From NCBI RefSeq assembly GCF_004328665.1, contig NZ_CP019770.1:2046001-2110000 (forward strand): a stretch of 64,000 bases of DNA. The letters are read 5' to 3'. Both the position numbers and the translations under genes were made by a program. Shown in pieces: positions 17,940-27,556 of the stretch. Position 1 is the first letter of the stretch; each line of letters starts with the position of its first letter. The DNA is from Pseudoalteromonas sp. DL-6. Lineage in GTDB: Bacteria > Pseudomonadota > Gammaproteobacteria > Enterobacterales > Alteromonadaceae. The notes beneath the pieces are model-generated. The model was not told the DNA's origin, did not search any database, and saw only the letters and a list, made by a program, of their open reading frames with translations.

Positions 17940-19121
17940 TTAACTAAGCTCACCGCTTATTGCGTATTTTAATACCCAATTTTTTACCGGCCCTGCATTA
18001 TTGGCTAACTTTAAAAACGTGCTACGCGCCCATTTTAACGGGGCTATTTGGTTTGAGAAACCAAAGTAGCAAGCATCCATCATACTCATCATTAATAAAT
18101 TGGCGTTACGACGACTACGCTCGTACTCTTGAAGCATTAGCGGGCAACCTACATCATCTGCTGTACGCAACACTTCAGCTAATGCAGCCACATCTTGAAA
18201 GCCTAAATTAACACCCTGCCCAGCCAAGGGGTTAATGGTGTGCGCCGCATCGCCTACTAAAACAAGTCTGCCTTGTGAATAATTATTGGCATGCTGCCTT
18301 GCTAAAGGAAATATAGCATGGTTTTGTACTTCAAAATCACCAGCAAGCTTTGGAAACTTTTCAACAATCCGGGCCTTTAACGCACTAGGCGATAGATCTT
18401 TAAATGCTTTGAGGGTATTTGCATCGTCATACCAAATTAAATTTCCGTAAGGTGCTTGCATAGGTAAAAACGCAACAGGCCCCGAAGGTGTAAACTGCTG
18501 CCATGTTTTTACTTGTTGTGGGGCGTCTAGTTTTATTAATACGCCCATACAATGCTGCTGATATTGCCAGCCTGTTATGCCAATATTGGCTTTACTGCGT
18601 AATTGTGATTGTCCACCATCTGCTGCAATGACTAAATCGGCCGTATAGTTTTGCTCGTTATAGTGCAAGGTAATGCTATCAAGGTTTTGCTCTATTGCCG
18701 TTAAAGCCGATGAAGGGTTAATCATTTCAATATTATGTTGCTCAAATTGCTGCCATAAACTGGCTTGGATTAGCTTATTTTCAATTAAATGACCTAAATG
18801 GGTGGTATTAATAGCATGACAATCAAATAATAAATGATCGTTACCATGCTCAAAAGTCTCTAATTGTTCATAGGGAGCCAACCTATTTGCTCGTAGTAAT
18901 GGCATTGCACCGAGCTGATCAAGCAGTTTTTCAGAAAAGCGGTTAATAGCCGAAACACGTATATCAACATCACCACTACTAAGTACCTGTGATGCGTCTA
19001 TTGGGTGTTTTTCAATAACACGTACGGCTTTGCCTTGTTGCGCTAATTTAATAGCCATGGCGGCACCAACCATGCCACCCCCTACTATAATTACATTATT
19101 TTTAGCCATGTTTTTCATCAT
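17940..19121 (-). CDS. ubiF: 2-octaprenyl-3-methyl-6-methoxy-1,4-benzoquinol hydroxylase UbiF
   Basis: 393 residues. A class A flavin monooxygenase of aerobic ubiquinone synthesis that hydroxylates C6 of the ring. The FAD-binding motif is VIIVGGGMVGAAMAIKLAQQ, the UbiH/F/VisC tract is DVDIRVSAI, and the second FAD motif is LVGDAAHTINPLAGQGVNLG. Motifs shared specifically with E. coli UbiF include TWQQFTPSGPVAFLP and FGFSNQIAPL. Its place between the Met/Leu/Gln tRNA operon and miaB is the E. coli order, favouring UbiF over UbiH or UbiI. Starts at 19121, 19118 or 19109 are all possible; none has a clear ribosome site. Confidence 0.92.
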   Translation of the reverse strand: MMKNMAKNNVIIVGGGMVGAAMAIKLAQQGKAVRVIEKHPIDASQVLSSGDVDIRVSAINRFSEKLLDQLGAMPLLRANRLAPYEQLETFEHGNDHLLFDCHAINTTHLGHLIENKLIQASLWQQFEQHNIEMINPSSALTAIEQNLDSITLHYNEQNYTADLVIAADGGQSQLRSKANIGITGWQYQQHCMGVLIKLDAPQQVKTWQQFTPSGPVAFLPMQAPYGNLIWYDDANTLKAFKDLSPSALKARIVEKFPKLAGDFEVQNHAIFPLARQHANNYSQGRLVLVGDAAHTINPLAGQGVNLGFQDVAALAEVLRTADDVGCPLMLQEYERSRRNANLLMMSMMDACYFGFSNQIAPLKWARSTFLKLANNAGPVKNWVLKYAISGELS

Positions 19122-19246
19122 TTTAATTCTGACTTAACTCTGCTTCGATTGTATCGTAATTAGTTTACTCAGTGTGAGCGCTTCGCTTAATTCTCTTATT
19201 AAACCCATACTATATTGATTTCAGATCACAAACATGAAATCTATAC

Positions 19247-19275
19247 TTGGTTTTGAGCGTGTATCCAGCTAAAAT
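19247..19275 (+). promoter_or_regulatory. candidate sigma-70 promoter for miaB
   Basis: TTGGTT (19247-19252), a 17-base spacer and TAAAAT (19270-19275), then ACGCG. It lies about 105 bases before the miaB ATG in the 257-base divergent gap with ubiF. Confidence 0.5.
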
Positions 19276-19378
19276 ACGCGTCCTTTAAGTCGAGCGAAAT
19301 TTTAATAGTTACGCCACTTATACCTGTTTCTAGCACATGTTTGTGCCACTATCGAATTGAACACGAGGCTATATTTCA

Positions 19379-20824
19379 ATGAGCAAAAAGCTGCATATTA
19401 AAACCTGGGGTTGTCAGATGAACGAATACGACTCTCAGAAAATGGCTGATCTTCTAGATGCTACCAACGGCTATCAGCTAACTGAAGAAGCTGCTGATGC
19501 TGATGTTATCTTACTTAACACCTGTTCAATTCGTGAAAAAGCGCAAGAAAAAGTATTTCACCAACTAGGCCGTTGGAAGTTATTAAAAGATGACAAACCA
19601 GACCTTATTATTGGTGTAGGCGGCTGTGTAGCATCACAAGAAGGTGATTCAATTCGCCAACGTGCGCCGTTTGTAGATGTTATTTTTGGTCCACAAACTT
19701 TGCACCGTTTACCTGAAATGATTAAACAAGTGCAAGGTAACAAAGGGTCATCAGTTGTTGATATTTCATTCCCTGAGATTGAAAAATTTGACCGCTTACC
19801 AGAGCCAAAAGCGGAAGGTCCTTCTGCGTTTGTATCAATTATGGAAGGTTGTTCTAAATACTGTACTTTCTGTGTTGTACCTTACACTCGTGGTGAAGAA
19901 GTGAGCCGTCCTGTTGATGACGTGCTATTAGAAGTTGCACAGTTAGCCGAGCAAGGCGTACGTGAAGTAAACCTATTAGGTCAAAACGTAAATGCGTACC
20001 GTGGTGATACACACGATGGTGAAATTTGCTATTTCTCAGACCTCATTCGTTTAGTAGCCGCAATTGACGGAATTGACCGTATTCGTTACACCACCTCACA
20101 CCCTGTAGAGTTTACTCCTGACATTATTGATGCGTATGCCGATGTACCTGAGCTAGTTGATCACTTACATTTACCAGTACAAAGTGGCTCAGACCGTGTT
20201 TTAAATTTAATGAAACGCGGCCATACTGCACTTGAGTACAAATCAACTATTCGTAAGCTACGTAAAATTCGCCCTAACCTAAGCATGTCGTCAGATTTCA
20301 TCATAGGTTTCCCAGGTGAGAGCAAGGCCGATTTTGAAGCCACCATGAACCTTATCAACGATATTGGTTTTGATATGAGCTTTAGCTTTATTTACAGTGC
20401 ACGCCCAGGTACGCCAGCGGCCGATTTACCAGATGACGTGACCGAGCAAGAGAAAAAAGAGCGCCTGTACTTATTACAAAACCGTATTACACAAATGGCG
20501 CAGCAAATTAGCCGCCAAATGTTTGATACCGAGCAACGTATTTTAGTTGAAGGTCCTTCTAAGAAGAACCCAATGGAACTACGTGGACGTACTGAAAACA
20601 ACCGTGTAGTTAACTTTGTTGGCCCACACACAGTGATCGGTCAGTTTGTTGATGTACGTATTACCGAAGCGTTACCTAACTCTTTACGTGGCGATTTAAT
20701 TCGTACAGAATCAGAAATGAACTTACGCCGCGAAATTGCGCCTTCTGCTATTTTAACCAAAGCAGCGAGTGAGCAAAAAACCGAGACAGCTAACGAAATT
20801 GGCGTTGCTACTTTCGTACCTTAG
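19379..20824 (+). CDS. miaB: tRNA-2-methylthio-N6-isopentenyladenosine synthase MiaB
   Basis: 481 residues. A radical-SAM enzyme with two iron-sulphur clusters that adds the methylthio group at position 2 of i6A37 in tRNAs reading UNN codons. The N-terminal domain keeps its three cluster cysteines ([28 protein letters not shown]). The radical-SAM motif [15 protein letters not shown] is near residues 158-172. A TRAM domain (about 380-445) ends the catalytic part, with a short extra tail. Downstream come ybeZ, ybeY, corC and lnt in the order seen in E. coli. Confidence 0.97.
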   Translation: MSKKLHIKTWGCQMNEYDSQKMADLLDATNGYQLTEEAADADVILLNTCSIREKAQEKVFHQLGRWKLLKDDKPDLIIGVGGCVASQEGDSIRQRAPFVDVIFGPQTLHRLPEMIKQVQGNKGSSVVDISFPEIEKFDRLPEPKAEGPSAFVSIMEGCSKYCTFCVVPYTRGEEVSRPVDDVLLEVAQLAEQGVREVNLLGQNVNAYRGDTHDGEICYFSDLIRLVAAIDGIDRIRYTTSHPVEFTPDIIDAYADVPELVDHLHLPVQSGSDRVLNLMKRGHTALEYKSTIRKLRKIRPNLSMSSDFIIGFPGESKADFEATMNLINDIGFDMSFSFIYSARPGTPAADLPDDVTEQEKKERLYLLQNRITQMAQQISRQMFDTEQRILVEGPSKKNPMELRGRTENNRVVNFVGPHTVIGQFVDVRITEALPNSLRGDLIRTESEMNLRREIAPSAILTKAASEQKTETANEIGVATFVP

Positions 20825-20838
20825 TTGCAAAAATTCAT

Positions 20839-20860
20839 TGCGCCAGTTAACGCTGGCGCA
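20839..20860 (+). promoter_or_regulatory. intergenic hairpin between miaB and ybeZ
   Basis: TGCGCCAG, loop TTAACG, CTGGCGCA: eight perfect pairs, no T tract after it. It lies 15 bases after miaB and just before the ybeZ ribosome site AGGAAG. It could be a mRNA processing or stabilising element or a mild attenuator. Confidence 0.5.
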
Positions 20861-20878
20861 CTGTAATAGGAAGTAATT

Positions 20879-21937
20879 TTGAGTAATCAGTTAAAAACAT
20901 TAGAGATTTATTTAGAACCTGCCGACAACAAACGCCTTTCTTCATTATGTGGCCCGTTTGACGAAAACATCAAACAAATTGAACGCCGTCTAGGTGTTGA
21001 AATTATTCATCGTGACAACTTTTTCAAAGTAACCGGTAAACTACACAGTAGCGCCGGCGCGGTAGAGATCTTAAAAAACCTTTATATTGATACTCAACCT
21101 GTGCGTGGGGAAATTGGCGAAATAGAGCCTGATAACGTGCATTTAGCCATCACAGAGTCTAAAACACTGGAGCAAGATGTTGCACACAGTGCTTATGGCA
21201 AAGAAATGATGATTAAAACTCGTCGTGGCGTTATTAAACCGCGCAACGATAACCAAGGCTTATATGTTGCTAATATTTTACACCACGACATTACCTTTGG
21301 TATTGGCCCTGCGGGTACAGGTAAAACCTACCTTGCCGTTGCAGCGGCAGTTGATGCACTAGAACGCCAAGAAATTCGCCGTATATTACTCACTCGCCCT
21401 GCAGTTGAAGCGGGTGAAAAACTCGGCTTTTTACCCGGTGATTTAAGCCAAAAAATAGACCCTTATTTACGCCCACTTTACGATGCCTTATTTGAAATGC
21501 TTGGTTTTGAGCGTGTTGAAAAGCTGATTGAAAAAAACATCATTGAAATTGCGCCACTGGCTTATATGCGCGGCCGTACTCTTAATGATGCGTTTATTAT
21601 TTTAGATGAAAGCCAAAATACCACCACAGAACAAATGAAAATGTTCTTAACCCGTATTGGTTTTAATTCTAAAGCGGTGATCACCGGCGACATAACCCAA
21701 GTTGATTTACCTCGGGGTGCGCGCTCTGGTCTTCGCCATGCTATTGAAGTGTTAGATGGCGTTGATGAAATTAGCTTTAACTTTTTCAAATCGCACGATG
21801 TAGTACGCCACCCTGTAGTCGCACGCATTGTAGAAGCCTATGAGCGCAACGATGAACGTGAGCGTCTTAAGCGATTAGAGAAACAACAAGCCAAAGAAGC
21901 GCTCGCCGCTCAAGAGCAACCTGCGACTAAAGAGTAA
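20879..21937 (+). CDS. ybeZ: PhoH-like ATPase YbeZ
   Basis: 352 residues from a TTG with AGGAAG five bases upstream. A PhoH-type P-loop ATPase that works with the endoribonuclease YbeY. The N-terminal part (about 1-100) is a KH-like domain. Walker A is GPAGTGKTYLA near residue 143, Walker B is FIILDESQN near 242, and TGDITQVDLPRG gives the later helicase-like motif. The C-terminus is charged and probably helical. It is coupled closely to ybeY, 4 bases downstream. Confidence 0.95.
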   Translation: MSNQLKTLEIYLEPADNKRLSSLCGPFDENIKQIERRLGVEIIHRDNFFKVTGKLHSSAGAVEILKNLYIDTQPVRGEIGEIEPDNVHLAITESKTLEQDVAHSAYGKEMMIKTRRGVIKPRNDNQGLYVANILHHDITFGIGPAGTGKTYLAVAAAVDALERQEIRRILLTRPAVEAGEKLGFLPGDLSQKIDPYLRPLYDALFEMLGFERVEKLIEKNIIEIAPLAYMRGRTLNDAFIILDESQNTTTEQMKMFLTRIGFNSKAVITGDITQVDLPRGARSGLRHAIEVLDGVDEISFNFFKSHDVVRHPVVARIVEAYERNDERERLKRLEKQQAKEALAAQEQPATKE

Positions 21938-21941
21938 CACC

Positions 21942-22436
21942 GTGAAAACAGAACTTGATTTACAAATAGCGTGTGAGTTTGACAACTTACCTAGCCTCGA
22001 GCAGTTTGCCATGTGGGCCGATAAAGTCCTTAGCCAATATCGTGATGAGTCTGAGCTGACCATTGTTATTAGCGATGAAGCACAGTCGCAACAGCTCAAT
22101 AATGACTACCGCGGTAAAAATAAGCCTACCAACGTATTATCATTTGAATTTGAAGCGCCACCGGGTATTGATATCCCACTTGTGGGCGACTTAATTATTT
22201 GTCCTGCCATTGTTTTGGCTGAGGCACAAGAGCAAGAAAAGTCATTTCATGACCACTTTGCTCATATGGTTATTCATGGATGCTTGCATTTACTTGGATT
22301 TGACCATATAAAGAGTGAAGACGCGTTAGAGATGGAAAGCATAGAAAAGCAATTACTTGCTGAACTAAACATAGCAGACCCATATCGGGACGATATTTAC
22401 ATAAACGGAGCAATTAGACGTAATGAGCGACGATAA
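21942..22436 (+). CDS. ybeY: endoribonuclease YbeY (16S rRNA 3' processing)
   Basis: 164 residues from a GTG. YbeY is a zinc-dependent single-strand endoribonuclease involved in 16S rRNA 3' maturation and ribosome quality control. The metal site HMVIHGCLHLLGFDH shows the three histidines of the H-x3-H-x5-H motif, near residues 109-123. NDYRGKNKPTNVLSFEFE is the other family hallmark. Its last 14 bases overlap corC. Confidence 0.97.
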   Translation: MKTELDLQIACEFDNLPSLEQFAMWADKVLSQYRDESELTIVISDEAQSQQLNNDYRGKNKPTNVLSFEFEAPPGIDIPLVGDLIICPAIVLAEAQEQEKSFHDHFAHMVIHGCLHLLGFDHIKSEDALEMESIEKQLLAELNIADPYRDDIYINGAIRRNERR

Positions 22437-23307
22437 CTCGCAATCTAGCCAGGGTTCTTCTGGCAGGACTTGGCTGGGCCGTATAACCCACATGTTGCAA
22501 GGGGAACCCCAGAATAGAGAAGAGCTGGTTGAGGTAATTGCCGATGCCCAAGAGCGGGATGTAATCGATCCTGAAACCAAAGAAATGATTGAAGGTGTGC
22601 TTGGCGTGTCTGAGCTCAAAGTGCGAGATATTATGATCCCGCGCTCACAAATGGTCACTTTGGAAATCGATAGCCCGCTTGAAGAGCACATACCTATGAT
22701 GGTTGACTCTACCCACTCTCGTTTTCCGGTAGTGTGTGAAGATAAAGACCATGTAGAAGGGATTTTACTCGCAAAAGACTTATTACCTCTCATTTTAAAT
22801 AAAGATGAGCATTTACCATCGCTACGTGACTATTTGCGCCCTGCCATGGTAGTGCCTGAAAGTAAACGGGTGGATACCCTGCTTAATGAATTTCGTCAGC
22901 AACGCTACCATATGGCGATTGTAATTGATGAATACGGCGGTGTATCGGGTTTAGTAACCATTGAAGATATTCTTGAGATCATTGTAGGCGAAATCGAAGA
23001 TGAGCACGATGAAGAAGAAGAACAACAAGATATTCGACAACTGGCTAAACATGTTTACGTTGTGCAGGCACTGACCCCTGTAGATGACTTTAACGAGCAT
23101 TTTAAATCAGGTTACAGCTCGCAAGATGCCGACACTATTGGTGGTACCGTGTTACACGCCTTTGGCCATATGCCGAGCCGTGGCGAAACCATCGATATAG
23201 AGGGATTTCAGTTTAAAGTAACCAATTCTGATAATCGTCGTATATTGCAACTGCAAGTCACCATTCCTAAGGCTGATGATAACGACAGTGAAGAAACTGC
23301 TAACTAG
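22423..23307 (+). CDS. corC: CorC/YbeX, CBS-pair protein linked to magnesium/cobalt efflux and ribosome homeostasis
   Basis: 294 residues. Two CBS domains cover about 65-195 ([34 protein letters not shown]), followed by a CorC_HlyC transporter-associated domain with [17 protein letters not shown]. There are no membrane segments. CorC was tied to Co/Mg efflux, and YbeX more recently to ribosome metabolism. It sits between ybeY and lnt as in E. coli, overlapping both: 14 bases upstream and 32 bases downstream. Confidence 0.95.
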   Translation: MSDDNSQSSQGSSGRTWLGRITHMLQGEPQNREELVEVIADAQERDVIDPETKEMIEGVLGVSELKVRDIMIPRSQMVTLEIDSPLEEHIPMMVDSTHSRFPVVCEDKDHVEGILLAKDLLPLILNKDEHLPSLRDYLRPAMVVPESKRVDTLLNEFRQQRYHMAIVIDEYGGVSGLVTIEDILEIIVGEIEDEHDEEEEQQDIRQLAKHVYVVQALTPVDDFNEHFKSGYSSQDADTIGGTVLHAFGHMPSRGETIDIEGFQFKVTNSDNRRILQLQVTIPKADDNDSEETAN

Positions 23308-24838
23308 TCTCACCCTACTAGCAAAAGATAAAAAAGCATGGCTCGCACTGGTTGCGGGCCTTGTTTTAACTTTTAGCTACGCCCCTTTTGGTATTTGGCC
23401 GATTGTATTTTTTAGCATAGGCTCGCTATTTTTTTGTATTCCTGCAAACCTCAATGGAAAAGTACATGCTAAAACAGCGGCTAAATATGGCTTTATATTT
23501 GGCCTAGGCTGGTTTGGTGCAGGTATAAGTTGGGTACATGTTTCTATCGCCACCTTTGGCGGTATGCCACTGGTCGCCTCAATTGCATTAATGGCACTGC
23601 TTTGTAGCTACCTTGCGTTATTTCCTGCGCTGGCGCTGTGGGCAACCACTCGCCTTTCAAACGGCTCTATAAGTTTTGCAGCGCTATTACTCCCTTGTTT
23701 TGCTATTAGTGAATATTTGCGTGCCAACCTGTTAACTGGTTTTCCTTGGTTAAGCTTTGGTTATACACAAACTGATAGCCCACTTAATGCACTCGCTCCT
23801 TTAATTGGTGAATTTGGGCTCACACTATTATGTATTGCCATAGGCTTTGCATTGTACAGCTTAACGCAAAAACAATTTAAAATGCCTGTTGCTATCGCTG
23901 CTGTGGTTTTGCTTGCCTTCACAAGCGCACATTTTACAAAGGCAACCCATTACTCCGATAAAGACCTGTCTGTGCTGCTTGTACAAGGTAATATAAAACA
24001 ACACTTGCGCTTTGACCCCAGTGAGTTTTGGACCACCATGAGTAAGTATCAGGATATGACGCGCCGTCACTGGGATGCCGATTTAATTGTGTGGCCTGAA
24101 GCTGCAGTGCCGGAAATAGAAGCCCTTGCTGATTCATACTTAGTAGGCTTAGACAGTGCCGCCTCATTCAATAAAACTGCATTAGTGACCGGTATTGTCG
24201 ATTACCAACGCGACACTAAAACCATTTTCAATACCCTGATTGTGGTCGGTAACAAAGAGCAAAGTGATGAACACGGCCACTATCGTTACTTAGATAGTAA
24301 CCGCTATCAAAAGCATCAATTACTGCCGATTGGAGAGTTTGTTCCCTTTGAAGACATACTCCGCCCCATAGCTCCGTTATTTGATTTGCCTATGTCATCG
24401 TTCTCGCGCGGTGATAAAGTGCAAAATAACTTACGTGCGAATGGCTTTAATTTACTGCCCGCTATTTGCTACGAAATAGTATTTGCCGATTTAGTGCGTG
24501 GCAATTATAAAAGCGACTCAGACATATTATTCACGGTGAGTAATGATGCTTGGTTTGGTGATTCAATCGGCCCTCACCAGCATATGCAAATTGCCCGCAT
24601 GCGCGCCCTTGAACTACAACGTCCACTAATACGTGTTACCAACAACGGTATAAGTGGCGTATACGACCCCATAAGCCAAACACGCCAAACTATGCCACAG
24701 TTTGAAGCTACTACACTCAAAGCCAATATAAAGCTCATACAAGGGGATAGCGTGTATAGCCAATACGGCAATGGGTTTGTATGGGGATTTGTGTTGCTGC
24801 TGGGTGTTGCTGGGTTTGGGATTAGGTTTAGAAAGTGA
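23276..24838 (+). CDS. lnt: apolipoprotein N-acyltransferase Lnt
   Basis: 520 residues. An inner-membrane enzyme that transfers the third acyl chain to the N-terminal cysteine of lipoproteins. About six to eight hydrophobic segments come first (FSYAPFGIWP in the first), then a periplasmic nitrilase domain. The triad is visible: Glu in VWPEAAVPE (near 274), Lys in QKHQLLPIGEFVPFE, and Cys in AICYEIVF (near 397). A last membrane helix ends the protein. The ATG at 23276 lies inside corC; an in-frame GTG four codons on is an alternative. Several lipoproteins in this window (LolB, LptE, RlpA) would be its substrates. Confidence 0.96.
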   Translation: MITTVKKLLTSLTLLAKDKKAWLALVAGLVLTFSYAPFGIWPIVFFSIGSLFFCIPANLNGKVHAKTAAKYGFIFGLGWFGAGISWVHVSIATFGGMPLVASIALMALLCSYLALFPALALWATTRLSNGSISFAALLLPCFAISEYLRANLLTGFPWLSFGYTQTDSPLNALAPLIGEFGLTLLCIAIGFALYSLTQKQFKMPVAIAAVVLLAFTSAHFTKATHYSDKDLSVLLVQGNIKQHLRFDPSEFWTTMSKYQDMTRRHWDADLIVWPEAAVPEIEALADSYLVGLDSAASFNKTALVTGIVDYQRDTKTIFNTLIVVGNKEQSDEHGHYRYLDSNRYQKHQLLPIGEFVPFEDILRPIAPLFDLPMSSFSRGDKVQNNLRANGFNLLPAICYEIVFADLVRGNYKSDSDILFTVSNDAWFGDSIGPHQHMQIARMRALELQRPLIRVTNNGISGVYDPISQTRQTMPQFEATTLKANIKLIQGDSVYSQYGNGFVWGFVLLLGVAGFGIRFRK

Positions 24839-24891
24839 ATGGAGTTGTCAGCTATCAGTATATAAATACAACCCCAATAATTTAGTAAGGT

Positions 24892-25383
24892 TTAAACATC
24901 AGGGTAATTTTTTATCCATTGATCAGTACACCCTCTTTCAAGATAAATTGAGATTGTTTTCTTTAAAAGACGACTTGTCATGTCCATTAATGCAGTTGTT
25001 CCCCCAGTAATTGCATTTTTCTCATAAATATAGCGACTTTCAATAAAGGTATGTCGATATTTTTCAATCAGTATCAATGAAAGGTCGCTTGAAAATTTAT
25101 GCTTAATTGAAGTTGGTAACGCATTAAATAGATACACCAAATCATGTGCATTTTCTTTTTTATTAAGAGCCTTAGCGTTAAATTGATATTTTTCGTTTAT
25201 TAATCCATCATTGCTTACTACTTTGCAGTTAAAGCTTTTAAGTAATATCTCCAAAGCTAATGCTGCATTAGCTATCGAAATACTAATTGAATGACTCCAC
25301 ATAAGCTCTGATGCCTTCAAATATAGATATGATGTTTCAATCATATGAGGAGCTAAAACCCAATCATAGCTGTCATCGTTCAT
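24892..25383 (-). CDS. HEPN-like helical protein of unknown function
   Basis: 163 residues, with AAGGAAAGG just before the ATG. It is mostly alpha-helical. The pattern SIANAALALEILLKSF, then a central HDLVYLFNALP, then RYIYEKN resembles HEPN-domain proteins, including stand-alone ones beside nucleotidyltransferases. The usual RNase motif R-x4-6-H is not obvious, so catalytic activity is doubtful. There is no nucleotidyltransferase or toxin partner next to it. Base composition is more A+T-rich than lnt beside it, consistent with later acquisition. The fold is inferred from sequence pattern only. Confidence 0.55.
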   Translation of the reverse strand: MNDDSYDWVLAPHMIETSYLYLKASELMWSHSISISIANAALALEILLKSFNCKVVSNDGLINEKYQFNAKALNKKENAHDLVYLFNALPTSIKHKFSSDLSLILIEKYRHTFIESRYIYEKNAITGGTTALMDMTSRLLKKTISIYLERGCTDQWIKNYPDV

Positions 25384-25435
25384 AGCCTTTCCTTAAAAAT
25401 AATCTAAATATTTTTATTCTTATAAAACTAGGTTT

Positions 25436-26287
25436 TTAGTTACTTAATAATTCTTTAATCCCATAATACCAACTAAGTGCGGCGACTGTGCCATGGGTTT
25501 CATCTTCAAAATAACGTTGATTTATAACTAAATTATCGCTCGGGTGCGCTTTTAACTTTTTAGCAAACGCTAAACCCCATTGGTAATTTGTTTTACCAAT
25601 TTCGCCAAACGCTTCGACATTATTTGCAAAGGTAAAATACACATTGCCGTTAAGCTGCTTATTTATAAATTGGTTATCATTAAAATAACGATTGAGGTAG
25701 TTATTATCCCACAGATAGGTTGCATCAATAATTAAGTAATCTGTAAATAGCGCATGGTTGGTAAGCAATACATAGCTGGCAAATAAACCACCGAAAGACT
25801 CGCCAATTAATACGCGTTTAGTTGATGTCCGGTAATTTTTATTAATGAGTGGAATAAGTTCTTTTTCAAAAAAGGCGCTGTAGTTTAAGGCGTTGCCGAT
25901 ATTTTCAAATCTTTCTAGGAGTTTACCGTTAAATGTCCAATCAACATTGGTTGGGGTAAAGTCACGCTCTCTTATCGCATTTTTACTATTAGGAATGGCT
26001 ACTATAATTGCTTGCTGTATTTGCTGCTCTAGCCGGTCCGTACTAAGTGCCTCTACTAGCCCAGCTACGGCTTTTAGATGTGTTTGGTCACCATCGAGCA
26101 AGTAAATAACTGGATATACTTTATTAGGGTTTTCATTATAGCTTGGCGGTAAATAAACGCTAAAGCTGCGTTGCTCATCTAAAATAACAGACGTAAGCTG
26201 ATGCGTTTTTGCGAACACAATATTTTCTGACGCATACGAAACCGTAATAAAATACAGATTAATAAATACAATTAATAAAGCTTTCAT
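25436..26287 (-). CDS. secreted alpha/beta-hydrolase esterase (esterase D/IroE-like)
   Basis: 283 residues from the ATG at 26287, with AGGA five bases upstream. A signal peptide of about 18 residues ends near SYASENI, so it is periplasmic or exported. The hydrolase has VYPVIYLLDGDQTHL, an oxyanion region with VAIPNSKNAIRERDFTPT, the nucleophile elbow LIGESFGGLFASYVL, and a late histidine in EDETHGT. This is the putative esterase family that includes siderophore esterases (IroE, BesA) and S-formylglutathione hydrolase relatives. No siderophore genes are nearby, so the substrate is open. Confidence 0.8.
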   Translation of the reverse strand: MKALLIVFINLYFITVSYASENIVFAKTHQLTSVILDEQRSFSVYLPPSYNENPNKVYPVIYLLDGDQTHLKAVAGLVEALSTDRLEQQIQQAIIVAIPNSKNAIRERDFTPTNVDWTFNGKLLERFENIGNALNYSAFFEKELIPLINKNYRTSTKRVLIGESFGGLFASYVLLTNHALFTDYLIIDATYLWDNNYLNRYFNDNQFINKQLNGNVYFTFANNVEAFGEIGKTNYQWGLAFAKKLKAHPSDNLVINQRYFEDETHGTVAALSWYYGIKELLSN

Positions 26288-26312
26288 AACCATCCTTGTA
26301 ATAAGAGCAAAA

Positions 26313-27323
26313 TTAACTTTTAACAGTCTCTTCTACCGTTTGCACATTTACAACTTGGTTAATACTCCCTTTAATAACCACCGTGGCTGATATTTTATCT
26401 TGAATAGCTTGTCTGTTTGGGTCCCAGTACACTTGTAAAAAGCCTAATAAGCCGGTGGCAAAACCTGCACCATAACCACCGTAGCGGCCAAAACAATCAA
26501 GTAAACCCAGCGGCTCACCATTTAATGCAACTACTCGAGTGTTACAGAGCTTTTTACCAGGGGTTTGACCGCGCCATAGTAATGAAAATAGTGTGAAGTA
26601 CACAGCAGCCCAGCCAAAACCCAAACCTAAATCTTGAATAATACCTTTGCCCCACTGCAAAATACTGTGTGTGGTTGTTTGTGCGGGTTTATCTTCTGTT
26701 AACTGCGCAAGCTTTAATCCGTTATTTTCACTAAGCACTAATAATTGTAAAAATGCTTTTGCAAGTTGTGGGTTTTGTAGGTCGTCCATTTCGGCTAATT
26801 TGGGTACTTGCCCAATCAAATTATCAAGTGCATTTTGTTGACAAGATTGCTCACAGCTTTCGTCGTCTGTTTGCACTAAGTAGGCATTTACCTGCTTTTT
26901 TTCTGTGGAAGTAAGCTGAATGTCATCCTGTATTTTTAAGCCTTGAACAGTTAAGCCTTGAGCAGAGTCATCGCCTTCTAAGTAATCTATGCCAATTGAA
27001 AGCACAGCAAGAGCGCTTACAAATAAAATACTTGCTGCTACTATTTTTAATATTCTTCGCCACACACTCGACATTTTAGGAAGGTATTGCTGCGCCGTTC
27101 CTTTATAAAAAGCCATCGCAGCAACGAATGCAATAATAGTTGCACTGAGCTTTGCAGCTAAGAATATTAATGCAACATCTATAATCATTGCTAATGCGCG
27201 CCGAGTCGGCGAAGCCAAAGGCAAGCCAAGTAAAGCATTATCAACCTTAAAGGCATACGGCGTGATCACTTCTCGGGTTTCGGCTTTAGATAACGCTAAT
27301 TGTTCTAATTCTTGTACTTTCAT
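26313..27323 (-). CDS. RDD family membrane protein
   Basis: 336 residues. An RDD domain is split around a long polar insert: the first part has ASPTRRALAMIIDVALI near residues 37-53 with two membrane segments, and the second has WRGQTPGKKLCNTRVVALNG near 248-267 with another. The insert (about 120-215) contains paired cysteines (DESCEQSCQQN), suggesting an extracytoplasmic loop with a disulphide. RDD proteins are of uncertain function; some behave as sodium or proton antiporters. It lies 25 bases upstream of the esterase on the same strand, so the two may form an operon. Confidence 0.8.
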   Translation of the reverse strand: MKVQELEQLALSKAETREVITPYAFKVDNALLGLPLASPTRRALAMIIDVALIFLAAKLSATIIAFVAAMAFYKGTAQQYLPKMSSVWRRILKIVAASILFVSALAVLSIGIDYLEGDDSAQGLTVQGLKIQDDIQLTSTEKKQVNAYLVQTDDESCEQSCQQNALDNLIGQVPKLAEMDDLQNPQLAKAFLQLLVLSENNGLKLAQLTEDKPAQTTTHSILQWGKGIIQDLGLGFGWAAVYFTLFSLLWRGQTPGKKLCNTRVVALNGEPLGLLDCFGRYGGYGAGFATGLLGFLQVYWDPNRQAIQDKISATVVIKGSINQVVNVQTVEETVKS

Positions 27324-27556
27324 TATTATACTTGTTATTAAAATAGGTAACGCGGTTAAATTACGCGCTTTTTAATTTTTGCTCAAGCGAACTCATCTCT
27401 ATTTAAAATAAAAACACCTCAAAGCCAAAAATTATTAGATACAAAAGTTACAACCATTTACAAATATAAAGTTAACATTATTTACAATGCAACTACAAAA
27501 CATATATTATCGATGAAACTACTTTTTCTTTAAAAATTAAATATATGGAGTATATT

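Noticed and set aside
24892..25383. Toxin-antitoxin or defence island at the HEPN-like gene
   Set aside because: No partner gene, nuclease, ATPase or methyltransferase is adjacent; a single HEPN-like protein does not make a system.
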